54,505 bases of DNA from an uncultured Methanobrevibacter sp. (GCA_902764015.1 CACWUH010000014.1:1-54505); one strand, 5' to 3'; shown: positions 34,412 to 42,820, counted from the first letter of the stretch. Program-made: numbers and translations. Notes: a model not told the origin generated them from the sequence alone.

Positions 34412-35095
34412 ATGAAGAAATATATTGCAGAATTAATAGGAACGATGGTACTTGTTCTATTTGGTTGTGGAAGTGCGGCCATAGCCGGATCAATGTTGGG
34501 CAATCTAGGAATTGCACTGGCATTCGGTTTGTCAATTGTAGCTATGGCTTACGTAATAGGAGACATCTCAGGATGTCACATCAACCCTGCCGTTTCAATA
34601 GGCATGTGGATTGATGGAAGAATGGAATCAAAAGACCTTGTGATGTACATCATATTCCAGTGCATCGGCGCAATAATCGGAATTGCACTATTGGCGGCAA
34701 TCATCAGCTCCGCTCCAAGCCTTGGAGGATATGCAACAACAGGTCTTGGACAGAACGGATTCGGCTCTGCATCAAGTGTCGGACTTGATGTTGTAGGAGC
34801 AATAATCGTTGAAGTTATCTTAACCTTTGTATTCGTATTCACAGTTCTTGGAGTTACTAAAAAGGCTGAAAACGGTGCCGTTGCAGGTATCGTAATTGGT
34901 TTAACACTTGCATTCGTGCACATCATGGGAATTCCATTGACCGGTACTTCAGTAAACCCTGCACGTAGTTTAGCACCAGCTCTTTTCCTTGGCGGGCAAG
35001 CATTACAACAAGTTTGGGTATTTATCCTAGCCCCAATAGTCGGTGCAGTCATCGCAGGATTCCTATACAAAGGGCTAACCTCAGAGGATGTTTAA
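34412..35095 (+). CDS. aqpM: Aquaporin (MIP family)
   Basis: 227 residues with six membrane helices and both half-helix motifs: GCHINPAVSIG after TM2 and TSVNPARSLAP after TM5. The start KKYIAELIGTMVLVLFGCGS is the MIP consensus. Methanobacteriales AqpM conducts water and, to a lesser extent, glycerol and small gases. Start after GAGGAAAA. The stop codon lies in the loop of a terminator hairpin. Confidence 0.95.
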   Translation: MKKYIAELIGTMVLVLFGCGSAAIAGSMLGNLGIALAFGLSIVAMAYVIGDISGCHINPAVSIGMWIDGRMESKDLVMYIIFQCIGAIIGIALLAAIISSAPSLGGYATTGLGQNGFGSASSVGLDVVGAIIVEVILTFVFVFTVLGVTKKAENGAVAGIVIGLTLAFVHIMGIPLTGTSVNPARSLAPALFLGGQALQQVWVFILAPIVGAVIAGFLYKGLTSEDV

Positions 35096-35118
35096 ATCCT
35101 CTATCTTTTTCTTTTTTT
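35083..35118 (+). terminator. Terminator overlapping the aquaporin stop codon
   Basis: AGAGGAT (35083-35089) and ATCCTCT (35096-35102) form a 7-bp stem with loop GTTTAA, followed by ATC and T-runs (TTTTTC TTTTTTT). The stop codon TAA lies within the loop. Confidence 0.75.
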
Positions 35119-35226
35119 AAATATTTTTAAGCAACATTAACCAATTTCTTATTTTGAACCTGAGAGACCGAACCTTATTAAGATTTAAATAATATCTTGA
35201 AGATAAATATAACATAAGGTGAATAT

Positions 35227-35904
35227 ATGAAAATTGTTGTTGCAATTGGAGGATCAATTTTACTTAAGGAATATGATTGTAAAAAATTCCAGGAATACAG
35301 TGCTATTTTAAAAGACCTCTCACAGGAACATGAATTATTTGTTGTTGTAGGTGGTGGAAAACCTGCAAGAGAATATATCAGTGTAGTTCGTGACTTGGGA
35401 GCTGGAGAGGCACAATGTGACGATATCGGAATTGAAGTTACAAGAATAAACGCAAAATTAATGCTTTCAGCACTTGGCGATGCGGCCTATCAGAGGGTGC
35501 CGCACAATTTCCAGGAAGCTTTGGAATTCTCAGCCACCGGAAAAATAATCGTAATGGGCGGAACCGAACCTGCACACAGTACCGATGCAGTCTCAGCAAT
35601 ACTTGCGGAATACATCCAGGCAGACAAGCTCATCAACCTGACATCCGTCGATGGAATGTACACCAAAGACCCTAACAAGTTTGACGATGCTGAGCTTGTA
35701 AGCGAAATCACCGCAACAGACCTGCTTGAATTTTTAAGCGGCAAGGACGTGAAGGCAGGAACCTATGAATTCTTCGACACAACCGCAGTCCAGATGATTA
35801 AAAGGTCAAACCTTGAAACCGTCATCACCAACGGATTCGAGCCGGAAAACCTTATCAAGGCCGTCAACGGAGAAGACATAGGAACAAGAGTAATCAATGA
35901 ATAG
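35227..35904 (+). CDS. pyrH: UMP kinase (archaeal type)
   Basis: 225 residues with the amino-acid kinase fold: [11 protein letters not shown] at the N-terminus, [13 protein letters not shown], the nucleotide-binding [20 protein letters not shown] and [14 protein letters not shown]. It phosphorylates UMP to UDP. It begins about 130 bases after aquaporin with a TATA-like stretch (AGATTTAAATAATA) and AAGGTGAAT ribosome site. The following TatD gene starts 8 bases after its stop. Confidence 0.95.
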   Translation: MKIVVAIGGSILLKEYDCKKFQEYSAILKDLSQEHELFVVVGGGKPAREYISVVRDLGAGEAQCDDIGIEVTRINAKLMLSALGDAAYQRVPHNFQEALEFSATGKIIVMGGTEPAHSTDAVSAILAEYIQADKLINLTSVDGMYTKDPNKFDDAELVSEITATDLLEFLSGKDVKAGTYEFFDTTAVQMIKRSNLETVITNGFEPENLIKAVNGEDIGTRVINE

Positions 35905-35912
35905 GTGATTAA

Positions 35913-36701
35913 GTGGACAATCTTGTCGATATCGGACTGAACCTGATGCACAAATCCTTTAGAAAGGACCGTGTCGAAATCATAGAGGAAGCAAAGAAGG
36001 TTGGCGTCAAGCAGTTCATCATTACCGGAACAAATGTGCATTCAAGCCAGATGGCTGCCGAATATGCATCAAAATATCCTGGAACCCTGTTTTCAACATC
36101 TGGAGTGCATCCCCATGATGCCAAAACATGCAACGGCCATACTATGTTTGAGCTTGAAAAAATCGCTAAAAACGATTGTGTAGTGGCCATCGGAGAATGC
36201 GGCCTTGACTACAACAGAAACTTCTCGCCGCAGGATCTGCAGAGAAAATGGTTTGAGGCACAGGTGGAAGTTGCCGAAAGAACCGACATGCCACTATTTT
36301 TACATGAAAGAGAAGCCCACAAGGATTTATATGATATCCTGAAAAGGCACGACAGCGTGGTTGAAAGGTCAGTTGTCCACTGCTTTACCGGAACCAAGCA
36401 GGAAGCTCAAAATTATGTTGACTTGGGCTGCTTTATCGGAGTTACCGGATGGATTTGTGACATGAAAAGGGGAAGAGACCTGCAGGAGGCAGTAAGTGCA
36501 ATACCTCCTGAAAAATTGATGATTGAAACGGACGCCCCCTTCCTGATACCAAAAAACTTTGACGTTAAGCCTAAAAGGAACCGAAATGAACCTAAATATT
36601 TACCTCATATCCTCGAAACAATTGCCCTATGTATGGGAATTGATGCGGAGGAGCTTGCAAATCAAGTTAATAAAAATACAAAAGAATTTTTCAAAATATA
36701 A
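35913..36701 (+). CDS. TatD family hydrolase
   Basis: 262 residues from a GTG start (35913) with TAGGTGATTAA upstream. The canonical TatD pattern is present in order: IGLNLMHKSF, SGVHPHDA, VAIGECGLDYNRNFSPQD, LFLHEREAH, VVHCFTGTKQEA and the terminal LMIETDAPFL. N-terminal metal ligands are atypical (GLNL where TFDTHxH is common, though Asn/Leu variants occur in TatD subfamilies), which may reduce or alter metal binding. Probably a DNase or deoxyribonucleoside-processing enzyme. Co-transcribed with pyrH. Confidence 0.92.
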   Translation: MDNLVDIGLNLMHKSFRKDRVEIIEEAKKVGVKQFIITGTNVHSSQMAAEYASKYPGTLFSTSGVHPHDAKTCNGHTMFELEKIAKNDCVVAIGECGLDYNRNFSPQDLQRKWFEAQVEVAERTDMPLFLHEREAHKDLYDILKRHDSVVERSVVHCFTGTKQEAQNYVDLGCFIGVTGWICDMKRGRDLQEAVSAIPPEKLMIETDAPFLIPKNFDVKPKRNRNEPKYLPHILETIALCMGIDAEELANQVNKNTKEFFKI

Positions 36702-36713
36702 GGAGATGATAGA

Positions 36714-36905
36714 ATGGCAGTAGACCCTCATAAACATTGCCCAATATGCGGAACCCCAATACCTTTGGATGAACTCGTATGCTCTCCAGACTGCCAAAAG
36801 GTCTGGGATGCAAGACTGAAACAAAGAAGAAAATCACAAATCATACTATATGTGGTAATCGCAATATTCATTATACTCTGGGCATACCTGACCTTTATGA
36901 GATAG
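36714..36905 (+). CDS. DUF2116 zinc-ribbon membrane protein
   Basis: 63 residues: a zinc ribbon at the N-terminus ([19 protein letters not shown], Cys spacing CxxC...CxxxC), a basic linker (KQRRKSQ) and one membrane helix ([19 protein letters not shown]). The layout is the DUF2116 family of archaeal Zn-ribbon proteins. Function unknown. It is 12 bases after the TatD stop with AGGAGATGATAG as ribosome site. Confidence 0.85.
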   Translation: MAVDPHKHCPICGTPIPLDELVCSPDCQKVWDARLKQRRKSQIILYVVIAIFIILWAYLTFMR

Positions 36906-36912
36906 GGATAAA

Positions 36913-37236
36913 ATGATTTTTACATCCTCAAATACTCTAGAAAATAAGGAAGTCATCGAATATAAGGGATTGGTTACCGGAGAATCCTTGATTGGCTCCA
37001 ACATCTACAAGGACATATTTTCAGGCGTCCGTGATGTTGTGGGCGGAAGGACAACACAATATGAAGCGGAACTAGAAAAGGCCCGTGACATTGCATTCGA
37101 AAGCATGAAGGAAAAGGCCGAAAGCCTTGGTGCAAATGCAATCATCGGACTCAAGATTTCATATGACAATCTGGGCGGCACCATGGGAAACACCATTCTC
37201 GTAACCGCCTACGGCACTGCGATAAGATATGAGTAA
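36913..37236 (+). CDS. YbjQ/UPF0145 family protein
   Basis: 107 residues. Features are [19 protein letters not shown], a central [20 protein letters not shown] segment and C-terminal [19 protein letters not shown], all YbjQ hallmarks. The family forms a pentameric beta-sandwich ring; it is often called heavy-metal-binding, but the function is not proven. It is followed directly by a membrane protein with a related C-terminal domain. Confidence 0.9.
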   Translation: MIFTSSNTLENKEVIEYKGLVTGESLIGSNIYKDIFSGVRDVVGGRTTQYEAELEKARDIAFESMKEKAESLGANAIIGLKISYDNLGGTMGNTILVTAYGTAIRYE

Positions 37237-37238
37237 GT

Positions 37239-38105
37239 ATGAAAATCAAAGATAAAGAGATAGATTTTATATATGCCGGAAAAACCATCCTCTGCATAGG
37301 AGCGGGAACCGCTGCAGGCCTTGCAGTCTATGGAGTATTCCTGTACTTCCATATTGCAATCTTCGGATGGAATCTGGGACTGATTTTTGCACCTCTGAGC
37401 GCAGGATATGTGGAGACAATACTTTCCAACAGGTTTCTGGGCAAAAACTTTGGTGCAGTCAGCGCATTCATCCTTTTCGTTTACACCACATTCTACAGCT
37501 TCATCCTGAAGAATCCGACTTTGGGAATGAACCTCATAACTGCCGGTTCCATCATTGTCATCCTGCAGTCCGCATTTCCGACGCTGGTGAACTATCTTCT
37601 TATGGTGTTTCTCGGCGGGCTTGCATCAAGCATCATATGGATTTTCAAAAAGATCAAATCATCGTTTAAAACTGCCAAATCCCACATCCGATGGGAAACG
37701 AAAGAAGAAGAGGAAGATTCCGAACCGATTATTTATTTTAATGAGGATGAAAGCAATAAAAAGCTGAACTCTATGGATTTCTTCTTTTTGACAAGCACAG
37801 ACATGTGTGGGCGAGACCATGACCTGCTTGGACTCTATCAAAGCGAAATAATTATACATAACAAGGAAACCATAAGCGTCAAGCGTGATGAGGTAGAGCA
37901 CAAACGTTTGGTTAGCATCAAGCAAGGAAAGGACGACTGCTTAACCAAGCTGGCCGAAAAGGTCAAGGCAGACGGCGGAAATTGCATATTGGATTTGGAC
38001 ATCCGATATGGATTGATTGGACTGGGAGGAGACAACATCCATATAATCGCCATAGGCGTGGCAATCAATATGAAAGACAAATCAAACATTGTGGGAAGGA
38101 GATAA
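37239..38105 (+). CDS. Membrane protein with C-terminal YbjQ-like domain
   Basis: 288 residues. The N-terminal ~125 hold about four membrane helices (TILCIGAGTAAGLAVYGVFL and AFILFVYTTFYSFILKN among them). An acidic linker leads to a C-terminal soluble part (NSMDFFFLTSTDMCGRDHD to IIAIGVAINMKD). Its ILDLDIRYGLIGLGGDNIHI echoes the YbjQ ending [14 protein letters not shown] of the previous gene, so it is probably a diverged YbjQ domain fused to membrane helices. It starts 2 bases after the YbjQ stop. Function unknown. Confidence 0.72.
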   Translation: MKIKDKEIDFIYAGKTILCIGAGTAAGLAVYGVFLYFHIAIFGWNLGLIFAPLSAGYVETILSNRFLGKNFGAVSAFILFVYTTFYSFILKNPTLGMNLITAGSIIVILQSAFPTLVNYLLMVFLGGLASSIIWIFKKIKSSFKTAKSHIRWETKEEEEDSEPIIYFNEDESNKKLNSMDFFFLTSTDMCGRDHDLLGLYQSEIIIHNKETISVKRDEVEHKRLVSIKQGKDDCLTKLAEKVKADGGNCILDLDIRYGLIGLGGDNIHIIAIGVAINMKDKSNIVGRR

Positions 38106-38106
38106 C

Positions 38107-38310
38107 ATGGAAAACGAAGGAACAATCATAATACCAATCATCGGGTACATCATTGCAGTGATTTCCCCGATAATCGGCCTATTGTACGGTGCTGTACTGG
38201 TCTTTTTCAAAAAGGACACTGCATTGTACCAAAAACACGGAAGATTCATAATATATTTTGCAATAGTTCTCTTCATCATAGATTTGATACTGAGATTCGT
38301 CATCAAATAG
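38107..38310 (+). CDS. Small membrane protein, two helices
   Basis: 67 residues from ATG 38107 (GAAGGAGATAAC upstream; an earlier in-frame ATG at 38089 has no ribosome site). Two hydrophobic segments (IIIPIIGYIIAVISPIIGLL and FIIYFAIVLFIIDLILRF) flank a short charged loop (FFKKDTALYQKHGR). Last gene of the DUF2116-YbjQ-YbjQ/TM run, one base after the previous stop. No family recognised. Confidence 0.75.
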   Translation: MENEGTIIIPIIGYIIAVISPIIGLLYGAVLVFFKKDTALYQKHGRFIIYFAIVLFIIDLILRFVIK

Positions 38311-38316
38311 CAAAGG

Positions 38317-38334
38317 ATAAAGCAGATGCTTTAT
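38317..38334 (+). terminator. Hairpin after the YbjQ/membrane operon
   Basis: ATAAAGC (38317-38323), loop AGAT, GCTTTAT (38328-38334). The 7-bp stem lies 7 bases after the last stop codon of the operon; there is no long T-run behind it, so it may act as an RNA 3'-end stabiliser rather than a strong terminator. Confidence 0.45.
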
Positions 38335-38384
38335 GCAATTTATATATGGTCCAAAACAGATTTCTAATTAACATAAAAACACCC

Positions 38385-38418
38385 TGCCATCACCTCAAAT
38401 AACTTAAGTCAGATGGCA
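38385..38418 (+). promoter_or_regulatory. Hairpin in the leader of the nucleotidyltransferase-RNA ligase operon
   Basis: TGCCATC (38385-38391) and GATGGCA (38412-38418) form a 7-bp stem with a 20-base loop, about 65 bases before the ATG at 38483. A smaller TCGG/CCGA hairpin follows at 38435-38449. Together they suggest a structured leader, or a DNA dyad for a regulator, in front of the RNA-ligase cassette. Confidence 0.4.
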
Positions 38419-38482
38419 TCAGAATATCCAAGAATCGGTTTGAATCCGAATGATGCCGAAAAGAAAAAAGGAAGGTGAAAAG

Positions 38483-39271
38483 ATGAAGACCGTTGAAAAA
38501 GAAATGTTTGAATATGTCAACAGACAACTCGATAAAATCGAAGAAGAGCATGGCATCGAGATTTTATACTGTGTCGAAGCGGGCAGTCGTGGTTGGGGCT
38601 TTTCAAATGAGGACTCTGATTATGATGTTAGATTCATCTTTAAAAGACCTTTGAACGATTATTTCGCAATCAACTCCAAAAAGGACACAATCGACTACTT
38701 CGATGGAGATCTGGACTTTGTCGGTTGGGACATCAGAAAGGCACTCCACCTGCATTGGAAAAGCAATCCCAACCTGAGGGAATGGACAAAGCAGAAAATC
38801 GTCTACAGGGGAGATTGCAAATTTCTGGACAACCTGCCGGCATTCAGTCCGGTCACCCTTAAATATCATTACGGAAGCCTCGCCTACAACAACTGGAAGA
38901 GATATGTCGTGGGCCAAGACAATGAAATGACAAAAAAGGTGACCAAAAGATACATGTATGCAATCAGATGCATTCTTGCATGGATTTTGATTGATGATGG
39001 AAAGGATGCGCCGATTGAAATCGATGAGCTCATGAAATGCTTCATCGATGATGACCGCATCGCTACACGCCTATATGCCGACATATTAATGTTCATAAGT
39101 TACTACAAAAGCAATTGCCGAAAAAGCAAACCTGACGAAAGGGCAATTGAAAACGTGACCACTTTCATCAATGCATACATTGAAATCATGAAGGCAGACA
39201 AACCGAAAATGGAAGATTTGAGCGATATTGAAATATACAACACAAGATTCAGAGAAATTGTAATGAAATAA
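38483..39271 (+). CDS. Nucleotidyltransferase superfamily protein (COG3541/YcgL-like)
   Basis: 262 residues from ATG 38483, chosen because AAGGTGAAAAG precedes it. The minimal nucleotidyltransferase motif is complete: G34-S35-R-G-W-G followed by D46-x-D48 (GSRGWGFSNEDSDYDVRFIF); a further acidic site lies in the DLDFVGWDIRKAL stretch. The C-terminal half is helical (KRYMYAIRCILAWILI). The family corresponds to predicted nucleotidyltransferases found in bacteria, archaea and phages. It starts 14 bases before an RNA ligase, so it may add nucleotides to RNA ends before ligation. Substrate not determined. Confidence 0.82.
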   Translation: MKTVEKEMFEYVNRQLDKIEEEHGIEILYCVEAGSRGWGFSNEDSDYDVRFIFKRPLNDYFAINSKKDTIDYFDGDLDFVGWDIRKALHLHWKSNPNLREWTKQKIVYRGDCKFLDNLPAFSPVTLKYHYGSLAYNNWKRYVVGQDNEMTKKVTKRYMYAIRCILAWILIDDGKDAPIEIDELMKCFIDDDRIATRLYADILMFISYYKSNCRKSKPDERAIENVTTFINAYIEIMKADKPKMEDLSDIEIYNTRFREIVMK

Positions 39272-39285
39272 CAGAGGTGAAAACC

Positions 39286-40485
39286 ATGATTATTGACGGG
39301 AAACGTTCCCTTGCCCATGTGGAAAGGATCTCATGGGTAAAGCCGATTGAGGGCGCCGACAACATCGAGCTCATCGGCGTTCTTGGATGGAACTGCATTG
39401 CAAAAATCGGGGAATTCGAAAAGGGCGACCTCTGCGTATACATTGAAATCGACTCGAAGGTTCCCGAAAAGGAATGGTCCGAGTTTTTAAGGGCAAAACA
39501 CTTTAAAATCAAAACCATGAAACTTTCAAAGTTCAATGTTATCTCACAGGGCATAGCCTTGCCGATTGGCATTTTCGATGTTGAGATTCCCCAAAAGGAA
39601 GGTGCTGACGTGACTGAACTGCTTGAAATCAAATACTCAAACCCCGCTGATGCAAAGCGCAAAAGTGAAGGGTTTGATAAGTATGAAGTGATGGTTCAGC
39701 ACCACAAGGAACTCTTTGAAAAGTCCTGGGCGAAATGGCTGATGAAAAGGGATTGGGGTAAAAGGCTGATGTTCTTCTTATTCGGAGACGAAAACGATAA
39801 GAGCAAACGCTTCCCAACCAAATTCCCATACATCTCAAAAACCGACCAGGAACGCTGCGAGAACATGCCGGACATCCTCAAAGACAAGACCCCATACGTC
39901 CGCACCCAAAAGTGTGACGGATCATCCGCCACATACATCCTTGAAAAGGTTAACTCGCATCCTATCAAGAAGGAATACGAGTTTTACGTATGCTCACGCA
40001 ACCTTCGCATCTTCAAGGAGGAGGATCCATTGGTTGAGGATAAAAACCCTTACTGGGAAATGGCCGTAAAATACGATATCGAAAACAAGCTCAAGGATTA
40101 CCTTGAGAATCACAAGGACTGCAGCCATGTCTGCTGGCAAGGTGAAATCTGCGGTCCGAAAATTCAGGGAAATCCTCATAAGCTAGCGGAAAATCATCTG
40201 TTCTGCTTCCATATGATTGACAACAACAAAAAGTTTGATATTCGTGAGGCCAAAAAGATATGGGACGAATACGGAATGGAAAGTGTTCCGATTGACGATA
40301 AGGAATACATCCTTCCCGATGACTTTGAAGAGTTCAAGCAGACGGCAGACGGATACTACTCGGCGGACGTGTGTGACGGACAGACAAAATGCGCCATGGA
40401 AGGCTGGGTATACTACAAAACGACTGAACCAGGATTCAGTTTCAAGAACATCTCCCGCAAATACTTGCTTAAAAGAGGAGAATGA
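39286..40485 (+). CDS. RNA ligase, Rnl5/DraRnl-like
   Basis: 399 residues from ATG 39286 (AGAGGTGAAAA upstream). An N-terminal OB-like domain (LAHVERISWVKPIEGADNIE, IGEFEKGDLCVYIEIDSKVP) precedes a nucleotidyltransferase domain with motif I TQKCDGSSATYI; the adenylated lysine would be Lys209. Downstream are the CWQGEICGPKIQG and C-terminal KCAMEGWVYYKT segments, the latter resembling motif V. An OB domain before the ligase domain is the arrangement described for DraRnl of Deinococcus, which seals nicked RNA in duplexes. Paired with a nucleotidyltransferase; together a candidate RNA-repair cassette. Confidence 0.88.
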   Translation: MIIDGKRSLAHVERISWVKPIEGADNIELIGVLGWNCIAKIGEFEKGDLCVYIEIDSKVPEKEWSEFLRAKHFKIKTMKLSKFNVISQGIALPIGIFDVEIPQKEGADVTELLEIKYSNPADAKRKSEGFDKYEVMVQHHKELFEKSWAKWLMKRDWGKRLMFFLFGDENDKSKRFPTKFPYISKTDQERCENMPDILKDKTPYVRTQKCDGSSATYILEKVNSHPIKKEYEFYVCSRNLRIFKEEDPLVEDKNPYWEMAVKYDIENKLKDYLENHKDCSHVCWQGEICGPKIQGNPHKLAENHLFCFHMIDNNKKFDIREAKKIWDEYGMESVPIDDKEYILPDDFEEFKQTADGYYSADVCDGQTKCAMEGWVYYKTTEPGFSFKNISRKYLLKRGE

Positions 40486-40491
40486 AAACAT

Positions 40492-40511
40492 TAGGGTGGA
40501 TTTCCACCCTA
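40492..40511. terminator. Bidirectional hairpin after the RNA ligase gene
   Basis: TAGGGTGGA and TCCACCCTA are perfect inverted 9-base arms with a two-base centre (terminal pairs would open). It lies between the convergent RNA ligase and TPR genes and is the most GC-rich of the convergent-junction hairpins. Confidence 0.65.
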
Positions 40512-40515
40512 CATT

Positions 40516-40875
40516 TTAATTAATCTCATCTAATCTTTTTTTGAACCCATCATTATTTTTACAGTTAGCGATAGCTTTTTTTAAAATTTCCTTTTCACCA
40601 TCAACATCATTCTGCTTTTGATATATGCCGGCTAGCGCTTCATAAGCTTTCTGGGAATCCGGCAAAACAAAAATCACCTGTTTATATAATTCGGAAGCTT
40701 CATCCAAGTTGCCTTTATCCTCCAAGTATTTTGCCTCATTCATCAAATCAGATATTTTTTTGAATTTACCTTCCGTTTTAGGCATAGTTTTTCCTTCGAC
40801 ATTTTTCAGTCTGTCAAATATGTCTTGTGCAGTCTTTTCATCAAAATTTTCTCCAACTTTTCTCTCTTCACTCAT
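40516..40875 (-). CDS. Small TPR protein
   Basis: 119 residues. Two TPR units are clear: LMNEAKYLEDKGNLDEASELYKQV and AYEALAGIYQKQNDVDGEKEIL; a charged N-terminal segment (EERKVGENFDEKTAQDIFDR) precedes them. Soluble, no catalytic residues. It starts 9 bases after the stop of the TSUP permease gene, in the same transcript, so it may assist that permease or a related process. Confidence 0.8.
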   Translation of the reverse strand: MSEERKVGENFDEKTAQDIFDRLKNVEGKTMPKTEGKFKKISDLMNEAKYLEDKGNLDEASELYKQVIFVLPDSQKAYEALAGIYQKQNDVDGEKEILKKAIANCKNNDGFKKRLDEIN

Positions 40876-40884
40876 GTTATCACC

Positions 40885-41703
40885 TTAAGGCAGAATTCCA
40901 AGCATCTTCAATGCCATGTACAGTACCAATATTGAAAATATGATCTTTAATTTCTTTTGAGGAACCTTATGGGCAAATTTGGCTCCCAAAGAAGCCATAG
41001 GGACTGAGAAACAGGCAATCAAAAGGAAGTTGATGATGCTGACATAACCTATGGAATATGGAAATGTGCTTACGCCCCATCCGGAAACCATATATGACAG
41101 AAAACCGCCGACGGCAGTCAGGCAAATGAATATGGATGATGTCCCTATTGCCTCTATCATTGAAAATCCCAGAAGAGCGGTCAGAATAGCTATCAGAAAT
41201 ATTCCGCCACCAACGCCCAGAAGACCTGACGAAAATCCGACCAGAAGTCCGATGATTCCTGCCGTTACCCAATTGAACGGTATTCTGGCTTCTTCCCTTT
41301 CCTTGTTGATGTTGACTATGTTGTTGACCGTAATGAACAGCAATAAAAGCCCAAATGTTATCTCCAATACTCTTGAAGGAAGCATTGAAGCGGTGAACCC
41401 GCCTATAATTCCTCCGATTACTCCGAAGATGCCCAATCGGATTCCGGGCTCAAGAATATTGTCCATGGTTCTGGTGTGCCGGTATGCTCCGCTCAGGGAT
41501 GTCGGAATGATGATGGCCAGACTGGTTCCAAATGATATTAATATGGCCAAATCCGGCTCGACTCCAATGTATTTCAAAAGAAAGAACTGGAGAGGCACAA
41601 TCAGAAATCCTCCGCCAACGCCCAAAAGGCCGGATGCAAAACCAGCACAAATACCAATGAGCATCAGCCCTATGTAATATTCTATCGGAAACATAAACAT
41701 CAT
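40885..41703 (-). CDS. TSUP family permease (TauE/SafE type)
   Basis: 272 residues in two similar halves with about eight membrane helices. Each half carries the glycine-rich motif GFASGLLGVGGGFLIVP or GFSSGLLGVGGGIFLIA, the family hallmark. TSUP proteins export or import sulfur-containing or organic anions (sulfite, sulfoacetate, thiosulfate). The substrate is not predictable. The start (41703) is ATG-ATG with no ribosome site; ATG 41694 is an alternative, and a leaderless message is likely given the 33-base gap to the divergent gene. Confidence 0.88.
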   Translation of the reverse strand: MMFMFPIEYYIGLMLIGICAGFASGLLGVGGGFLIVPLQFFLLKYIGVEPDLAILISFGTSLAIIIPTSLSGAYRHTRTMDNILEPGIRLGIFGVIGGIIGGFTASMLPSRVLEITFGLLLLFITVNNIVNINKEREEARIPFNWVTAGIIGLLVGFSSGLLGVGGGIFLIAILTALLGFSMIEAIGTSSIFICLTAVGGFLSYMVSGWGVSTFPYSIGYVSIINFLLIACFSVPMASLGAKFAHKVPQKKLKIIFSILVLYMALKMLGILP

Positions 41704-41736
41704 TTATTTAAAGTATTAATACTTAAATTATTGTTA
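41704..41736. promoter_or_regulatory. 33-bp divergent promoter with palindrome
   Basis: The whole spacer between two divergent start codons is 33 bases and contains the perfect 14-bp palindrome AAGTATTAATACTT (41711-41724). There is no ribosome site on either side and too little room for two conventional leaders, so both messages are probably leaderless and the palindrome would overlap TATA/BRE positions of both. Confidence 0.5.
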
Positions 41737-42819
41737 ATGAAACTTAATAAAACTATCATAGTCGGAGCAATATTCATAATATTTGCCGGAGTGATATTTG
41801 CCACGGACATCTTCAATCCAATCATAAGGCCAGTCACATACCAGTTCCTGATGGGGTCATCCAAAGGCAAGGACGTGATATTCTTCGGCCTTTTGGGACT
41901 GTTCCTGATACTGTCCCAGATGATTGATAAGGACATCGACACAACCCGGTATCTTAAGATATCAATCATTCTTGGCACTGCATTGCTAGCCTTAGGCATT
42001 CTTCTGGAAGTCATTTTCAGGATGCAGATGGGCATTGGGCTCAACACAGTTTTCTGCTCCATGACCAACGGCATGAGTTCCACAAGCATATTGCATACCC
42101 ATCTATTAAAGTCCATTTTGGGAGCACTTCTAACACAGATTATGGGACCGTTTATCCAAAGTGACATCAACACAGGAGTCGGCCTATATGCATACATTCC
42201 AAGTTTCGCATTTTTGGTGGTTTTATTAATTCCAGTACTATTCGCCACATTGACATTGGCCATCCAGAAACGTCCATGGTTCACGAACTTCCTGATGGCA
42301 TTCTTTTCAAGCTGCCTGTTTATCGGAATAATCGATGGAGGAATGTTTGCAACACCATCATACGTTGGAATACTAGGGCTCTTTTTAGTCTACAGAAACG
42401 GATTCTACCTGAACTACATTGTCGGGAAAATCTTAAGGGATGAAAATTTGCTTGAACAGAATGAATTAATTCAGCCGACCTACAGAAACCGTGGATTTTC
42501 CGAAATCAGATACCTGTTCAACCGCTTTGGAATCTACCCATTTATAATTTTAGTCATTATCTTAAGGTTTACTGTGGCATTCGCCGGCGCCGAACCGGAC
42601 TACTACACTGTAGATATCGCAAATCCAACCGGAGACATTGATTTGGGAAACATCAGCGTTGAAGTGATCGACCATGAAACCGGCTCAAACAAGACCACAT
42701 ACCATATCGACCCAAGCTACAATGAGATGAAGCTGATCAACGACCTGAAGGTCCCCCTGAACAACTCGTGCGAGTACTATACGGTGACATGGAATGCATA
42801 TTCCTATCTGGAGCAATAA
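41737..42819 (+). CDS. Polytopic membrane protein of unknown function
   Basis: About 360 residues from ATG 41737; an in-frame TTG at 41731 is less likely. Roughly seven to eight membrane helices (TIIVGAIFIIFAGVIFAT, VIFFGLLGLFLILSQM, FLVVLLIPVLFATLTLAI among them) are followed by a final helix (FIILVIILRFTVAFAG) and an 85-residue hydrophilic tail (IANPTGDIDLGNISVEVIDH) that is probably extracellular. The loop GLNTVFCSMTNGMSSTSILH is striking: it is rich in Ser/Thr/Met with a lone Cys and His. I do not recognise the family. The next gene, an EamA transporter, begins one base after its stop. Confidence 0.7.
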   Translation: MKLNKTIIVGAIFIIFAGVIFATDIFNPIIRPVTYQFLMGSSKGKDVIFFGLLGLFLILSQMIDKDIDTTRYLKISIILGTALLALGILLEVIFRMQMGIGLNTVFCSMTNGMSSTSILHTHLLKSILGALLTQIMGPFIQSDINTGVGLYAYIPSFAFLVVLLIPVLFATLTLAIQKRPWFTNFLMAFFSSCLFIGIIDGGMFATPSYVGILGLFLVYRNGFYLNYIVGKILRDENLLEQNELIQPTYRNRGFSEIRYLFNRFGIYPFIILVIILRFTVAFAGAEPDYYTVDIANPTGDIDLGNISVEVIDHETGSNKTTYHIDPSYNEMKLINDLKVPLNNSCEYYTVTWNAYSYLEQ

Positions 42820-42820
42820 A

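Noticed and set aside
41700-42284. 194-codon minus-strand open frame
   Set aside because: It is fully antisense to the polytopic membrane protein gene; composition is that of a reverse-complemented hydrophobic frame.
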